Below are positions 1 to 11,290 of a stretch of 64,000 nucleotides of DNA, piece after piece; position 1 is the stretch's first letter; each line of letters begins with the position of its first letter. The position numbers and the translations under genes are program-made. The notes under the pieces are model-generated. The model did not search any database and had not been told where the DNA came from. It saw only the letters and a list, made by a program, of their open reading frames with translations. Source of the DNA: [Phialemoniopsis] sp. UDSM-2020 (Eukaryota; Ascomycota; Sordariomycetes; Thyridiales; Thyridiaceae); NCBI GenBank assembly GCA_018873225.1, contig JAEILZ010000007.1, positions 620,001 through 684,000 on the forward strand. The letters are read 5' to 3'.

Positions 1-720
1 GTATGTTTGGAGAAAGTTTATCCTGTTACTTTGTACGGCAAGTCCATTTCTCCCCAGCTTCTAACAAACATCAACGAGCTTCTGCGCACTGAGTTTCACG
101 GCAAGAAATCAAGAACGCTGTCAGACATGCCATCAATCTCTACTTCAATATCAGATGTACATATTGAGTTGAGGAGTGGAATCCCTGACCAGGAAGGTCA
201 GAGTGAAGCTTGCTCGTCACTGTTCTACAACGTTATCGGAAAGTCGCTTCAGAACAGCATTCCAGCCAATGAGTATATCACTCCGTTTTACGTGCGTTTA
301 CAGATATACTGCTGTTTCTTTGGAAGCCCTCTTGATCCTGGTGACTTAGAGATGACCTCTGCTAATGGGACGCAAGAAATTGAGTCTCTTGGTGGATGGG
401 CGGGGTCATATAAAGATCCGATTCAAGAGAATAATCAGTTGGAAGGCTATAAGGACTTTAAACACCAACAAACATATTCGGATGATAAGCTTGGAAAGAT
501 AAAATTTCAAGATGAAGAGCAAAATAAGACTTATAATCTACGCTTTCGTGAGGATGCTGTAGAAGACTTTATCAAGCCTTGGCATGGTAAATTCCGAGTA
601 AATAATATAGGATATGTTGGGAAAGAGATGGTTTGGGAAAGCCTAAAACAGAGTACGCTGTCAGAAAGCGGGCAGATTTTGTTTGAAAAGATTAAGAAAG
701 AAGAGGAAGAAGAACTTTAG
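1..720 (+). CDS. Hypothetical protein, 5' end cut by the window edge
   Basis: An open frame enters from the left edge and stops at the TAG at 718-720, leaving about 239 residues. No convincing ATG lies near its start, so this is the last exon or 3' part of a longer gene. The first bases, GTATGT, look like a 5' splice donor, so the real exon could begin a little further in. The sequence is soluble, with no signal peptide or membrane segment. It has two closely spaced Cys (LQIYCCFF) and an acidic tail of five consecutive Glu. I recognise no family. The length of the open frame and the fungal-like codon use make it a likely gene. The chitinase start lies only 90 bp downstream on the same strand. 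Confidence 0.55.
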   Translation, partial: VCLEKVYPVTLYGKSISPQLLTNINELLRTEFHGKKSRTLSDMPSISTSISDVHIELRSGIPDQEGQSEACSSLFYNVIGKSLQNSIPANEYITPFYVRLQIYCCFFGSPLDPGDLEMTSANGTQEIESLGGWAGSYKDPIQENNQLEGYKDFKHQQTYSDDKLGKIKFQDEEQNKTYNLRFREDAVEDFIKPWHGKFRVNNIGYVGKEMVWESLKQSTLSESGQILFEKIKKEEEEEL

Positions 721-809
721 TCGTTTCGATACACAACGGCACGGCACATATGTTCTAACCGTATGTACTTCCAGCGGTCTAATAATCAATTCTGAAAGGA
801 CACAATCAC

Positions 810-2141
810 ATGTATGTGAAAACGACAATGTCTTATCAATCATTTGCTACGGCTTTATGCTTTTCTCTCCTCTTCTCCGCAAACGCAAACTTCAGGCCAA
901 ATGCAGAAAACATAGTAGTTTATTGGGGCATGAACCCATTGCCCGAAAGCAAAGAACCAAGAGCTGATCCTCCTATACCAGGTCAAAACTCCTTGAATCA
1001 GACCAACTCGCAAGCAAGGCTGGCTTACTACTGCACTAGTATGTAGCCCAGCTTCAAAATCTTAACCAGCTAACAATTTCTAGATGCTGCGATCGATGTG
1101 AGTAAAACACAATAGAGGTAACGACGCCTGACAATAACAGATAATTCCCTTGGCTTTTCTGACCGAGGTTGTCAATCCGACGGTCAATTTTGCTAGTGCA
1201 GGAAATAATTGTAGCGTCCTTAGAGGAGGCACACTTTTGAGATGCCCTCAAATTGAGTATGGTTGATCGACATCATTCGAGACCATCGCTAAGACCCATC
1301 ATAGGGAGGACATCAAGATATGTCAAAAGAACTATTCAAAGGCCATCATGCTCTCTATTGGGGGAGCCACATATGTAGAAGGCGGCTTTAGCACTGCGGA
1401 CGCCGCCGCCAGAGCGGCAGATCAACTCTGGGCAATGTTCGGGCCGACTCAGTCCAATACCACACTTTGTCGGCCATTCGGCACTGCAGTCATCGATGGA
1501 TTTGACCTTGATTTCGAGTCAACAGTATACAACGCCGTACCTTTCGTCAAGCGGCTGCGTTCCCACATGGATACCGCCACCGCCTCGGGTGACAAGACTT
1601 ACCTGTTATCTGTGACCCCCCAGTGCCCTTTCCCTGATGTGGCAAACAACGATATACTCACAGCTGGAGTGACATTTGACTTCCTCTCTGTTCAATTTTA
1701 CAACAATTACTGCCGTGCATCGTCTTATATCTCCAACCTCAGTCGGCAACCCTCGTTCAACTTTGCAGAGTGGGACCAGTGGACTAGATCGAGCAGCGAG
1801 AATCTAAATACGAAGATTCTATTAGGAATACCAGCGTACAATGGTCAGCACTGCTCCTTTGTGAATAAATATGGGTTCTAACTTCTTTTTGCACAGGCGC
1901 TGGTAGTGGGTACACACCAATTAAATCATTGTTGCCAATCCTTGAATACTGTAGGAAATTTCCGAGCTTTGGTGGCATCATGATGTGGGATGCGTCCCAG
2001 CTGTTCGCGAATGCGGAACTTTTAAATTCGCTTTCATCGTCCGCAAGGCGGACCGTAACACTCACGTCTACGACAACAGTGCGGATGGCAGGGTCAACAG
2101 CCCTGTCAAGGCAGCCAGCATGCGCAAGAATTTCTTTCTGA
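810..2141 (+). CDS. Secreted class III chitinase (GH18), five exons
   Basis: Predicted secreted endochitinase that hydrolyses beta-1,4-N-acetylglucosamine polymers of fungal wall or substrate. Exons by eye: 810-1038, 1084-1097, 1141-1256, 1305-1843, 1897-2141. All junctions are GT-AG and in phase, giving 380 aa. Residues 1-25 form a signal peptide ending near SANA. The strand NIVVYWG, the block IDIIPLAFL, the SIGG motif and the catalytic signature DGFDLDFES (DxxDxDxE, Glu as proton donor) are all present. The closing block GGIMMWDASQ is typical of the barrel's last strand. Exon 2 is only 14 nt. The tail after the barrel is Ser/Thr-rich and short, without a visible chitin-binding module. No break is seen, so it should be functional. 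Class III plant/fungal-type subgroup is assigned from the motif set. Confidence 0.9.
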
Positions 2142-2203
2142 AGAGTTGATATGTTCATTACACAATGAGATAGATGAAACCAGATAGTGCGAGATTACAT
2201 ACG

Positions 2204-5200
2204 TTATAGCACGTTTCGTCTACGCTTTCTCCTCAGCTGATATTCCCGCCCATGCCATGCTCTTTTCTGATGATCTGTCCGGCCAAAAACAGCGTCCAGC
2301 TGTTGAGCCCGGATCAACCAATCCAATGTGAAGGGCGAGCTGCTGATACTGAAATGGTTTGTTTTATCGAGAACCACTGTGATAGCAACAGTCTCTTCGC
2401 GCGTGGCAGAATCGAAGGTTAGATGCTTCCTGAAATTACCGCAGCGGTCAAGGGCAAGACAGTCTTGAAACCCTCCGGGCAGTGAAGTGCCCCTGACTGC
2501 TAGTCTTCCACCCCTGCAGTCAAGATATCGCATCAACTCCGAGAACCCAGGGGAGCTAGCATGCAAACGGCATGAAACATGACCCGTGCAATGGAAAAAA
2601 CCCTGCTGCTTCCTAGGCATCTGATCAAGCTCGAAGAAGAACATCTCGGCGGCCATGCAATCAGCCAACCTTTTCAACTGTTTCGAACTAGTTATCGTTT
2701 CCCGGGCAAGCTTTCCCAAATTTTCGAAATCACTAATGTCATCCAATCGTGGTTCTTTTGTAGCAAACTCGACATCAAACCTGAAGTATTCCACTCCGTC
2801 ACGCTCGGTGGCTTTATGAGTGACAAACTCTTTCCATATTCTCCCACCACTCATTTGCTCCATCATCATTCGAAACAACCTTGCAATGAATGTATTCTTC
2901 ATCCAACCTGTAGGCTCACTCTGCACCACAGGCTGGCGAGCCATGGCATGCCCGGTGCCCAATGACACAACAAGCCCAGCTTTCCTGCCACCCCCAAATA
3001 GCAGTGATGCCTCTCGGTTTGCAACAGCCACAGGGTTATTCAACCATACTCCGCCATCCCAAAATGTACCGAGATTCTCAATGTGGTAAGGGTTAAAGAA
3101 GCTTTGCCATGTGAATAACGGGTAAGTTTCTATGTGGTGGGATACTCACCTTGGCGCGGCAGTAGCACACCTAGCTCTAGATACGTTTAGATGGGCTATC
3201 AACATTCAAGATTCAATACTCACATTTCCCAGATCGGAATCTGGCGTACACCCTCAACTGGAGTGATAAATTTATACCCTACACAATTAAAAGTCAGCAC
3301 TATTTCGAAAAACCGTGAATAGTCTTGCTGAGCTTACCATTATCTAGCTCGCCACTCCGTGCTAAATCGTAATTGGTAAATATGCAAGGCGTATCTTGCA
3401 TACTTGTAGCAGGAATACCGATCTTACAGCCCGATATGGCGGCCTTTGACTTGTCTATCAAGCTGCGATTTTCACCAAAAGCCTCCTTCAGTGCCATCTC
3501 TAAGCTGTAAGACGAGTAACGCCCATCATTAGTAATAAACATAAGTAGATGATAAAGTTGACTGATAAAGGGTAAAGAACACCATTTATGTGAAGTAAAG
3601 ATAAGAGTCGCCACCCGCTCGAAGTATGTTGTACAATCCTCAACACACCAGCCATTGACGAAAAGACCTAGAATCACCAATGCACCAGAGCTGGTTCCGA
3701 AAACCACATCGAAATTTTCTTGGATAGGATAGGGCAGGTGCTCTTGGATGACTTGAATGAATTCCAACGGGATTCTTCCCCGCGCCCCACCACCGTCAAT
3801 GCTCAAAACTCGTACACCACCCGTCCGAGGTTTGATATGGATGGACAAACCACCAGTGTCCCTGTCACATAGAAAGCAATGGTCGATATGGAAGCTCCTC
3901 GGGTCATATTCGTTGATAAGACCAAAGTGCTGAGGGCAATTATCACATAAAGCATGCCCGCAGGATAGTCCAACAGATGGACTTCTCACAAGGCAGACTA
4001 GGCAGTCCTTGCCCGATTTATAAGCTCGCCATCTTGCCCTGAACTTTTGCAAATTCTGACGCTTTAATTCGATTGAGGATGTCTTTTTCACCCTCATATT
4101 CTCGAGGAGATCTGTAAAAGAGGATTCGATCAAAGCCACGAATGCGGAAGGTAGTAGAACGTGTCTGGATTGTTTGTCCGCGAGAACAGACGTCCTTCCG
4201 ACAGAAAGGAGGGATGCTTTATACAAATGTTGAAATACATCCTCAGCCCGGAACTCTGTCCATTTACATCAGCAAAAGCCACCAAGACCAGCACATATAT
4301 ACACACCATGCATTCCCGGTAGGAAATGATCTAAGATTAAGCTAGTAGCAATTGTCGGCGCAGCAAAGTCGTTGATCTCGGTCGGGCTTCTGATCTGCTC
4401 GAGGAAATTTCCTAGATGACGTGCAAGCTCCTGTGGCTGGCTATTGTATTCTCGAGATGCGGTGATCGGATTGAAAGGCACCGTTGGCGAGTTGATGTGA
4501 TGGGTGGCTGTCATCTCCAGAAACCTAACCATATGTTGGGCTGAGAATAGAAGTCCCGCGTTCCGTCGTGCTTCATGAACAGTATCAATGGCTTTTTGAA
4601 CGTTCTGGCATAGCAGTGAGGCATGCCAACGCCTGGTCCTCTGCTTTGTTAATGTTCCAAGGGCCATGATTTTGGAAAAGTAGCGTGTCACACAAAGAAA
4701 AGGTCCTTCTTCGAGTAACATGGCAAGGGCCCTTTCCGCCTCCACGTTTGTTCCATACTCTGTAACCAGGATGAGCCATGGCGGGATACTTAAAACTGAT
4801 GGTAATCCAGTACCGAACCATGTCTCGATGCGTTCCAGTGTTGTTTTTAGATCTTGCGAATCAGTGCACTCCACAAACATGACATCAGCCCATGGGAAAT
4901 AAGTCCTGAAGTAGAAATTTGCAGAGTCGGTCGTATCTGTACAAGAGTCCAGCGACCCGCTCCCTATGGCCAGGCGCCTAAAGTCATGGCATCTAGTCAC
5001 AGAAGCGACTCGTGGGTACCGCGCCTTACGTTCCAGGGAGCACTCGGCCACAAACACGGGTCTCGCTGAAAGGCCCCCTCTAGACACGTGAAGGTGTAGT
5101 TCATCGTGCTTTCGGTGCCTGGATATGCCCGAGGTGATGAGACTAAGTGCTCGTTGCATGTTACTTCCGCTTCCCATGAAGACCACAAGGCCTGCTTTAG

Positions 5201-5318
5201 CCTCGACATCACCCAATTGGGACAGGAGTACCTCGCCACGATCGTGGACTTCCAGATAGCCCTGTCCTGTCGCTTCCGAATACAATCGAAGATGTACTGT
5301 ATGCCTGCAGGTCCGCAT
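2204..5318 (-). CDS. RING-type zinc finger/patatin-like phospholipase, five exons
   Basis: Predicted lipid acyl hydrolase of 969 aa. Exons: 4307-5318, 3338-4255, 3224-3278, 3150-3176, 2204-3101; every junction is GT-AG and in phase. Residues 1-400 form a long N-terminal region seen in fungal patatins of this layout, including the stretch VVFMGSGSN. A RING-like Cys/His cluster follows at 422-467 (CLVC, CGHALCDNC, CFLC). The patatin domain starts at about residue 485 with the oxyanion loop DGGGARG. The nucleophile elbow is GTSSG (Ser526), and the catalytic Asp686 lies in FWDGG, so the Ser-Asp dyad is intact. The C-terminal third has no recognised domain. The start ATG at 5318 is the first after an in-frame stop. 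It converges on the chitinase, leaving 62 bp. Patatin genes of this kind occur in fungal immunity-type architectures and as cargo of giant transposons. Confidence 0.85.
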
Positions 5319-5525
5319 GTTGGTGGGATTTGGACAGCGGGCAAAAGGTCAAGCCGGATCGACTCCTTTTCAATCAAATCAGCGCCGGTTACAGCTTCTC
5401 AGGTAAAATCCGGTTCAGAGGCTATATTTGGACCTCAACACGGCCCACTTCTTCTACGCTTTCGTGTTGAATATCTTGATCTCCATTTGCAATATGTACC
5501 CGTACAGTAGTACTGTGTGTATTCA

Positions 5526-5975
5526 CTATTCAATATCAAAAAGCTCTGCTTCGGCCTCGACTTTGACGACAGAGTCGTATGTGTTGACAAAGCTATCTAA
5601 GTGCGTTTTCACAACCTCTACCTTTTTTTTTAGCTCTACCTCTGCGACCAGCAAGTCTTGTACACGTCGCTCTAGTTGTTCAATAGTTTTTTTTACCTGT
5701 TCCTCCGAACGTACTAAACTATCGATCCTCTGATCAAAGTACTGCTTTAAACATGTATGTTCCACTATAGCAAATAGCCCTTCTTGCTGTTGGGGTATAC
5801 AGATATTTCTCTCTAACAGAATACCTAGCTTCTGTAAAGTCTTCTTTAATTCATCTTGTGGTAGAATTATCATGTTTCCAATAGGTTTCAAAGATGTATC
5901 TTGACATAAATTACCAGAAAAGTATGTAATTGTTAGTTGAAGCAATGTTGTTTGAATATAATTTAAGTTACTCAT
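5526..5975 (-). CDS. Small coiled-coil protein, CLxxY family member 1
   Basis: A 149-residue protein of unknown function, single exon, lying in an AT-rich pocket. The first 70 residues are mixed and partly hydrophobic. From about residue 75 it becomes a continuous heptad-like coiled coil, beginning CLKQY at C75, followed by EEQVKKTIEQLERRV and then Leu/Val-rich heptads to about residue 130. The C-[LI]-x-x-Y plus E-x-Q-x-[KR][KR]-[ST]-[IL]-E pattern is shared with the genes at 10844-11290, 19964-20617 and 23632-24177, so these look like paralogues. The start ATG at 5975 is the first available in frame. It lies just downstream of, and on the same strand as, a MADS-like gene. Function cannot be inferred beyond probable oligomerisation. 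Confidence 0.6.
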   Translation of the reverse strand: MSNLNYIQTTLLQLTITYFSGNLCQDTSLKPIGNMIILPQDELKKTLQKLGILLERNICIPQQQEGLFAIVEHTCLKQYFDQRIDSLVRSEEQVKKTIEQLERRVQDLLVAEVELKKKVEVVKTHLDSFVNTYDSVVKVEAEAELFDIE

Positions 5976-7640
5976 ATTTGAATTTAAACTTTATAAATAT
6001 TATTATATGTATTACTTATATACCGGTATCTAAATCAATCATTTTAACATCTTAATTTATTTATAAATACATTTGTAAAAAGCCAATACTAGCTTTTTTC
6101 TCTGTTGAATTCTCTATTTAAATATCTAGAATTTCGCCTTTTTGAAAAGGATGAATAAATCAATGACTTAAAAGATGTGTAGATTCCAATTACCAAGCCA
6201 AACTACTAATTTCACTTATTCTAATATAAGTTCTCAGATACCTAAGTTAAGTACATCAATTCCTTTAAATACTTCTTTACAGCTAAATTCTACTACAGCA
6301 ATTCCTCAACCAACAATCGAGCCAGGTTATCCATTTACTAGTTCTGCAGTCTCTATTCAATCTCGTTCACTATTGTTATATTTATGCTTGTTGTTCAGCT
6401 GTATGTGTTTTTAGTACGGGAAAAGGCAAAAAGCCTGGTCGACCTCGCGCTCCTCGGTCATCCCCCACACTGAACTCGGACCTCTCTACCAAAAGCTCGG
6501 AATATTGCATTGACTATACTCAAAAGCGCTTGGGCGCCTACTCCACCTATTCAATCTCGAAGGTTCTGGCTGGATGGCAGGAGGCCGCACGGTCAGCACA
6601 CAGGTATACGTGCACGGCTTCATTCTATCTTCATCGAGACCTCTTCGTTAGTTCATCCATATAGGTAGACAGTCTATTTAATAAATCACTATTCTTTAGC
6701 CTATGGCTTAACTCCCCTACCCAATTTGTACGTGAAAAGTACTGTAGCTTGCTCTACTCTCACGTGTAATGAGGACGGAAGATCTAATCCCTACTTACAC
6801 CCCTTGGTTCCTAGACCCCTGAACTTCCATTTACAATGTGCATTTGTTGTCTTAGCTTCCTCCTACACATGTCCGAGAAATTATTAGACGATAGAGAGAC
6901 TGGATTGGATAAATTGCCTAATGTATAAGGCAATGAGGTTGTTACTTTACTACGAACCAATCTAACCTTCCGTCCGCTCGTTACAGTATCCTCTGCCGAA
7001 CGGGAAGCCGTGTTCACTCTCCTACATACAACGGCAACAGTCTTTCAAAAATGCCTTTGCATACTCGCCACGGTTCTTAGCATTATAGCTGGGGCCGTAT
7101 CTGCGAGTGTCGTCGTGAGTCAATTGGATAGCCTTTGAACTCATGCAGGCAACTCGGGGGAAGACAATGGATACCTCGATGAGGCATTCCATTTTCCACG
7201 ATGCTAATCTGCCTAGGAGATAGTTTTTCCCCAATACGACTCCTCATTTTATGTGCCTACAAAAATGGTACTACTCCTTCGACCAATGGTATACTTCTGG
7301 TTCAAAAGTACTTTCAGAGAAGAAGGTGGATAGAAATGGTCGACCGGGAATGAGTAGACATGGGAGCAACTCTCTGATCCCCATCGATTCCAGAAGTGGG
7401 GTGGTTACAGGGGTCCTTCTGGGTGGAAAGTTGAGCAAGCTTTTCTTATTTCATAACTGACTTCTATGGGTATAAGCAACCGGCTTCTCATACCAGCAAG
7501 TACTGTTTTGGCCAACTTCACCCTTCAAGATTGAGTCAAACACTTTGCAAGGCTGACATAACTATCAATTATATTACACACATATTGCTTAGATAGGACA
7601 CATATGTATATGTAGACTATTAAGATTCATTGCTCTTGGA
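5976..7640. other. Intergenic stretch with an AT-rich pocket and a possible gene-end relic
   Basis: Bases 5980-6420 are strongly AT-rich. On the + strand at 6175-6414 a 79-residue frame is Ser/Thr/Pro-rich and ends in a hydrophobic tail (LLLYLCLLFSCMCF), like the GPI-anchor end of a cell-surface protein, but no N-terminal part was found. Just after it, at about 6420-6480, the sequence reads KKPGRPRAPR in one frame, an AT-hook-like stretch without a gene around it. From 6500 to 7640 composition is normal, with only short frames and no recognisable product. Confidence 0.35.
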
Positions 7641-7938
7641 TTACCGAATTACTTCACAGGTTGGCACCGGGTACCATCGTTCCTGGTCAATGTTAGAACT
7701 AATCTTCAGAAGGTAAAGGCGCCTCTCATACAATCTCTTTTGCATCTAGAGGCCAATAATCTCGGGCCGTTTTGATCTCAAGTACCTTGCCCTTCCTTCG
7801 AACTAGAAAGTAGACATCGGCGCCATAGGTCTTTTCCAAATGTTGGGCTGTCTTCTTCAATGTCTCCCATCGCCGACGGAAATATTCCGCACGTCGGTCT
7901 CGTTTCCTTGATGGTGTGCTCATCCTTTTCTGTTCCAT
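7641..7938 (-). CDS. Small MADS-like (SRF-type) protein, two exons
   Basis: An 82-residue basic protein. Exon 1 is 7732-7938 and exon 2 is 7641-7682; the intron (GTATGA...CTAAC...CCAG) is phase 0. The core RRAEYFRRRWETLKKTA followed by YGADVYFLVRRKGK matches the shape of a fungal MADS box: a basic helix rich in Arg/Lys, then a hydrophobic strand and an R-x-G-K turn. It lacks a K-domain or activation region, so if it binds DNA it would do so as a minimal domain. It may be a truncated or specialised relative rather than a normal regulator. A second copy of the same design lies at 20989-21730, with the intron in the same place after an Glu-Ile pair. Start could be the ATG at 7938 or the one at 7923. 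Confidence 0.65.
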
Positions 7939-8654
7939 TTTGCCATTTGTGTCACAGTACTGTGCTGTATGCGCTTTGACGAGCCGGGAGCTATCGTATT
8001 CTATTATTTTCTTAATTTTTTTTTTTTTTTTGAAAAGGAGGGTCGATTTATAGCTTTGGTGGCTTTGCAGGGTCCCCTTATACTGGAGAAGTGCCTAGGC
8101 TGTCTCGCTACAACCCCTCCATAGCGGGAATGCGAGTTGGGAAGCCCGACGCCCCCGGCCCCAACTCCAAGTGGCCTTTAGCTGCTCTCAAGCCCGCCGT
8201 CTTCCTTTCCCTCTTCGTTCTCATCAGGGCCAGAAATCAGGGCTCTCGGGCTGGTCGCAATCATGGTTTCAACTGGTATTCAGCCAGTCAAATACGGGGT
8301 TTACAATTCGCACACGTGAGCCCCTGATCTCGACCACCGGTCTACGACTGACAACACTTTTCCATCCTCGGGGTCCAATTCCTTTTTCGTCCTTTCTACT
8401 ATACTGTACAGTACGGAAGAAGTCTTCTACGGTATGCTTTTACCACCGAAAGCCTATATTGACAAATTGGGCAATGTTGTCGACAAAGCCACACCTCGAG
8501 AATTGACTTGAGATCCTTTTTTGGCTCTTGAATTCGTGTGAGTAGAGCAGTGTCCACTGGGTAACAGCTTGATGTTGCCCATAGCTACCCGTCTACTTAT
8601 CCTCCATCTGCCAGGCCGCGAGTATCTCTGGCCTCGAACCAAGTCCTACCTGCG
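7939..8654. other. Intergenic stretch with a 16-T run
   Basis: No gene is supported here. A run of 16 T lies at 8016-8031, between the start of the MADS-like gene (reading left) and the ankyrin gene (reading right). It may belong to a promoter region. Frames at 8091-8506 have no recognisable features. Confidence 0.5.
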
Positions 8655-9470
8655 ATGACAATGTATAATTCACCATCGTCTAGTCCTGACTCTAACATGC
8701 AAGGCTACGACCTATTGATACCCTCGTATGCCAGTCCGACCAGCGATGACTTGACGGGCCAAAGCGAACCTCTATCTGCAATGTTGCTCAACGCAATCCT
8801 AGTTGATGACATCCCGCAGGTTCAGCAGCTGCTAGCTCTGGGCGCTATACTAGAGACCCACAAGCAGTGGGTTCTACACCAGGCCTGCCTATCCAATACC
8901 GAGATGGTTCGGACTCTTTTACGCTCGTCGATGGACTTTTGCCAGCCTATCGATGATACGGAAGGCGAAACTCTGCTACATTTTCTTATTCGAACTCCCA
9001 CAACACAGTTCACCGCAGCCAAATCTGAGGTCATTCAGCTGCTTTTAGATCATGGCCTTGACGCAACAGAGCCAGGCAGGTTGGGAGACACGCCCCTTCA
9101 CATTGCTGCAGGTGCAGACAAGGACGAAGATGGTGTGAGCATGCTGGCACTTTTATTGGGGGTGAATGATGAGGGCATCGAGTACATTGCAGATCACCGA
9201 ACTGAGCAGCTGAACCGGAGGAACGCCTTTGATCTGACACCTTTGATAGTTGCCATTTTATACGGCAACGTCAAATGCGCGGAAATCGTCTTGGCAAATG
9301 GAGCAGACACAAACATTGCAGGGGAGGATCGAGATGGTCAGCGACGATCGCCATTATATTTTGCTCTACGAATGGAGAGGGTCGAGGTAATCACTATCCT
9401 TCTCCATTACGGAGCTGTGATGCCTCTTGATGATAAGAACACACTCTTAGCTGGTAGAATCGAACTTTAA
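8655..9470 (+). CDS. Ankyrin-repeat protein
   Basis: A 271-residue protein made almost entirely of ankyrin repeats after a Ser/Pro-rich leader of about 40 residues. Repeat hallmarks are visible at roughly residues 44-75 (VQQLLALGA), 76-107, 110-145 (GETLLHFLI...VIQLLLDHGLDA), 147-190 (LGDTPLHIAAGAD), 198-230 (LTPLIVAILYGN...IVLANGADTN) and 236-262 (SPLYFALRMERVEVITILLHYGA). Such repeats bind partner proteins; no enzymatic or membrane domain is present, so the partner is unknown. Single exon as read. The ending soon after the last repeat is abrupt, so a 3' exon beyond 9470 is possible. Neighbours do not indicate a pathway. Confidence 0.85.
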   Translation: MTMYNSPSSSPDSNMQGYDLLIPSYASPTSDDLTGQSEPLSAMLLNAILVDDIPQVQQLLALGAILETHKQWVLHQACLSNTEMVRTLLRSSMDFCQPIDDTEGETLLHFLIRTPTTQFTAAKSEVIQLLLDHGLDATEPGRLGDTPLHIAAGADKDEDGVSMLALLLGVNDEGIEYIADHRTEQLNRRNAFDLTPLIVAILYGNVKCAEIVLANGADTNIAGEDRDGQRRSPLYFALRMERVEVITILLHYGAVMPLDDKNTLLAGRIEL

Positions 9471-10843
9471 TCCAGTCGACTTTACATTTCTGACATAACT
9501 GAGCCAATTTCCTCTTCATGCAACTCTCCAATGGTGGAAGCAGTTTGCCGAAGTCGTGAACCCAAAGTTCGTTCCGCGCCTCTGTCTAGACTAGATCTCT
9601 CCTCTCCTTGAGTTTTTTATGTCCGACATCCTGATTTAGAACAAATAAACAACATTACACTATGATCTGGACCCATGCTTCGGTTTTGATAGGTAATTGA
9701 CCGCGGGAGGTGAGAATAAGTGATGGTTGACCATGGAGAGCCCGTCTAGTTCTGCCACTTGATCCCTTTCTTGTGGATGCCCTTGTGTTCGACTGCAGGA
9801 GCAGTCATGAAGATATACATGCAATTCATACGAGAAGGTATGATGTTTCTTATCCTCGTTTCTACATCCTAAGCATAGAGCGTGTCGTGGAAAGTATGAT
9901 GTCCGTTCCCGACGGCAACGGCGGCAACGAGGTCGAAGAGAGCTTGTGTTAGATAGCATTATTGAAGAAGTTTTTAGTTTTTACTTTCCAGCCAAAGCTT
10001 GAGCAATGGATCCAGTATTCATTTAAAAAATGCCGATGATAAAAGAGCCTTTAATGGATTTAAAGATAAGATTAAATGAAGTATATAAGTATAACCCTTT
10101 CTAATACTAGAGAAATATCTTACTTTCATCATTTTTATATTATTATGAATATAATTAAACCAAAAACTGAATATCTTCTTTTAAAAAGTTGTTCATATGT
10201 TAATGCTTTATTCTTTGTTGCTAGATTGTTACAATTTCTATTTTATAAGATATTATTAAATATCTCATTATTATTGTAAGTCCTCGAATTATATAAGTGT
10301 TTTTTTCTTATATTTCAAATACTAAATAACTTAATAGAGATTATTATAAAATGTATCAATATTTTAAATACTATCGGTTATTAGTTCTTTGGTATGTAAC
10401 GCCTTTTAATAACTGTAGCAGTTCTAATTTCATGTTATCACAGGAAAAATAGTAAGAGTTGAGAGATCAGCAGAGTGACTTACTCGTTTGTTACATAGAG
10501 TCTGGTGTAAGATCCAGAATGTGCTTAGCTATGCGCAGGCTTCCGGTATCAAATAGTCAAATTCGAACTTGAACCTTCTTAGACACATGCAATTGATCCC
10601 TATCTTTCGTGCTCAACCTGACGCAGCCCGGATCACGGCACCCTACAGGACCGCTGTGTAATAACAGTAACGTCACTATCTAGCAGACAGAAGCGTAGCA
10701 AGCAAGCACTAAAACTCACATTACACTAGTACTTCAGGGGGCGAGATGCGCTTTGGGCGTTAGGATCTAGGAATTAGGCATCTATGCCTGATAGACATAC
10801 AGACACTCAGTAATTCATTTGATTTCTTTAAAGCGGGTTTGAG
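9471..10843. other. Intergenic stretch with AT-rich block
   Basis: A 99-codon frame on the - strand (9660-9959) begins with a CxxC...CxxC pattern (CRRCRRERTSYFPRHALCLGCR), possibly a small zinc-binding protein, but there is too little to call a gene. Bases 9980-10450 are AT-rich and without coding signal. From 10450 to 10843 composition returns to normal and I see nothing recognisable. Confidence 0.4.
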
Positions 10844-11290
10844 CTAAATTGAGTGTGTAGCAAGTGATGTTGGTGCTGGACTCGTGCTTATTTCTAATGG
10901 TCGATCATTGAAATCTAGATTTTCCTCGCTATACGTAGTTCGCCACCACTCTGGGGTCCAGGATGTGATACCCGACTGGTGCTTCGTTATTACTCCAGGT
11001 TGATCATTCTTGAGTTGTTGTATCTCTTGCTCCAATTGCTCAATCCTTTGCCTTTGCAGTGAGATCAGCTCATCCTTAAGGAATGTAGAGCTTTCATGCT
11101 TTTGAACCTCAGACTCTAGTGACTTGCGCAACTGAGACTCCTGATGTGCAAGCCGCATGTATGTACTCAGACACTGCTGATAGCCTTGTAATCTTTCTTC
11201 TCCCTATAGAATATGAGTATGTCTTATTCAGCCGGACTATTGAATACTTACTGAAAGATATAAAGATGATTCCGAGATAGCTGTAGTCAT
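10844..11290 (-). CDS. Small coiled-coil protein, CLxxY family member 2, two exons
   Basis: A 132-residue protein. Exon 1 is 11252-11290 (13 codons) and exon 2 is 10844-11203; the 48-nt intron is GTAAGT...CTATAG and phase 0. Without this intron only an internal Met would be available. The motif CLSTY starts at C24, followed by ESQLRKSLESE and a long coiled coil to about residue 80 (LQRQRIEQLEQEIQQLK). After the coil comes a distinct tail with SWTPEWWRTTY and then a Ser/Thr/Pro-rich end. The motif is shared with genes at 5526-5975, 19964-20617 and 23632-24177. Function unknown; probably oligomeric. It lies in an AT-rich neighbourhood. Confidence 0.6.

Noticed and set aside
6420..6660. AT-hook protein after the GPI-like frame
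   Set aside because: KKPGRPRAPR fits an AT hook, but no start, no splice partner and no further domain could be found.
9660..9959. Small zinc-finger gene on the - strand
   Set aside because: Two CxxC pairs are present, but the frame is short, lies beside AT-rich DNA and has no other support.
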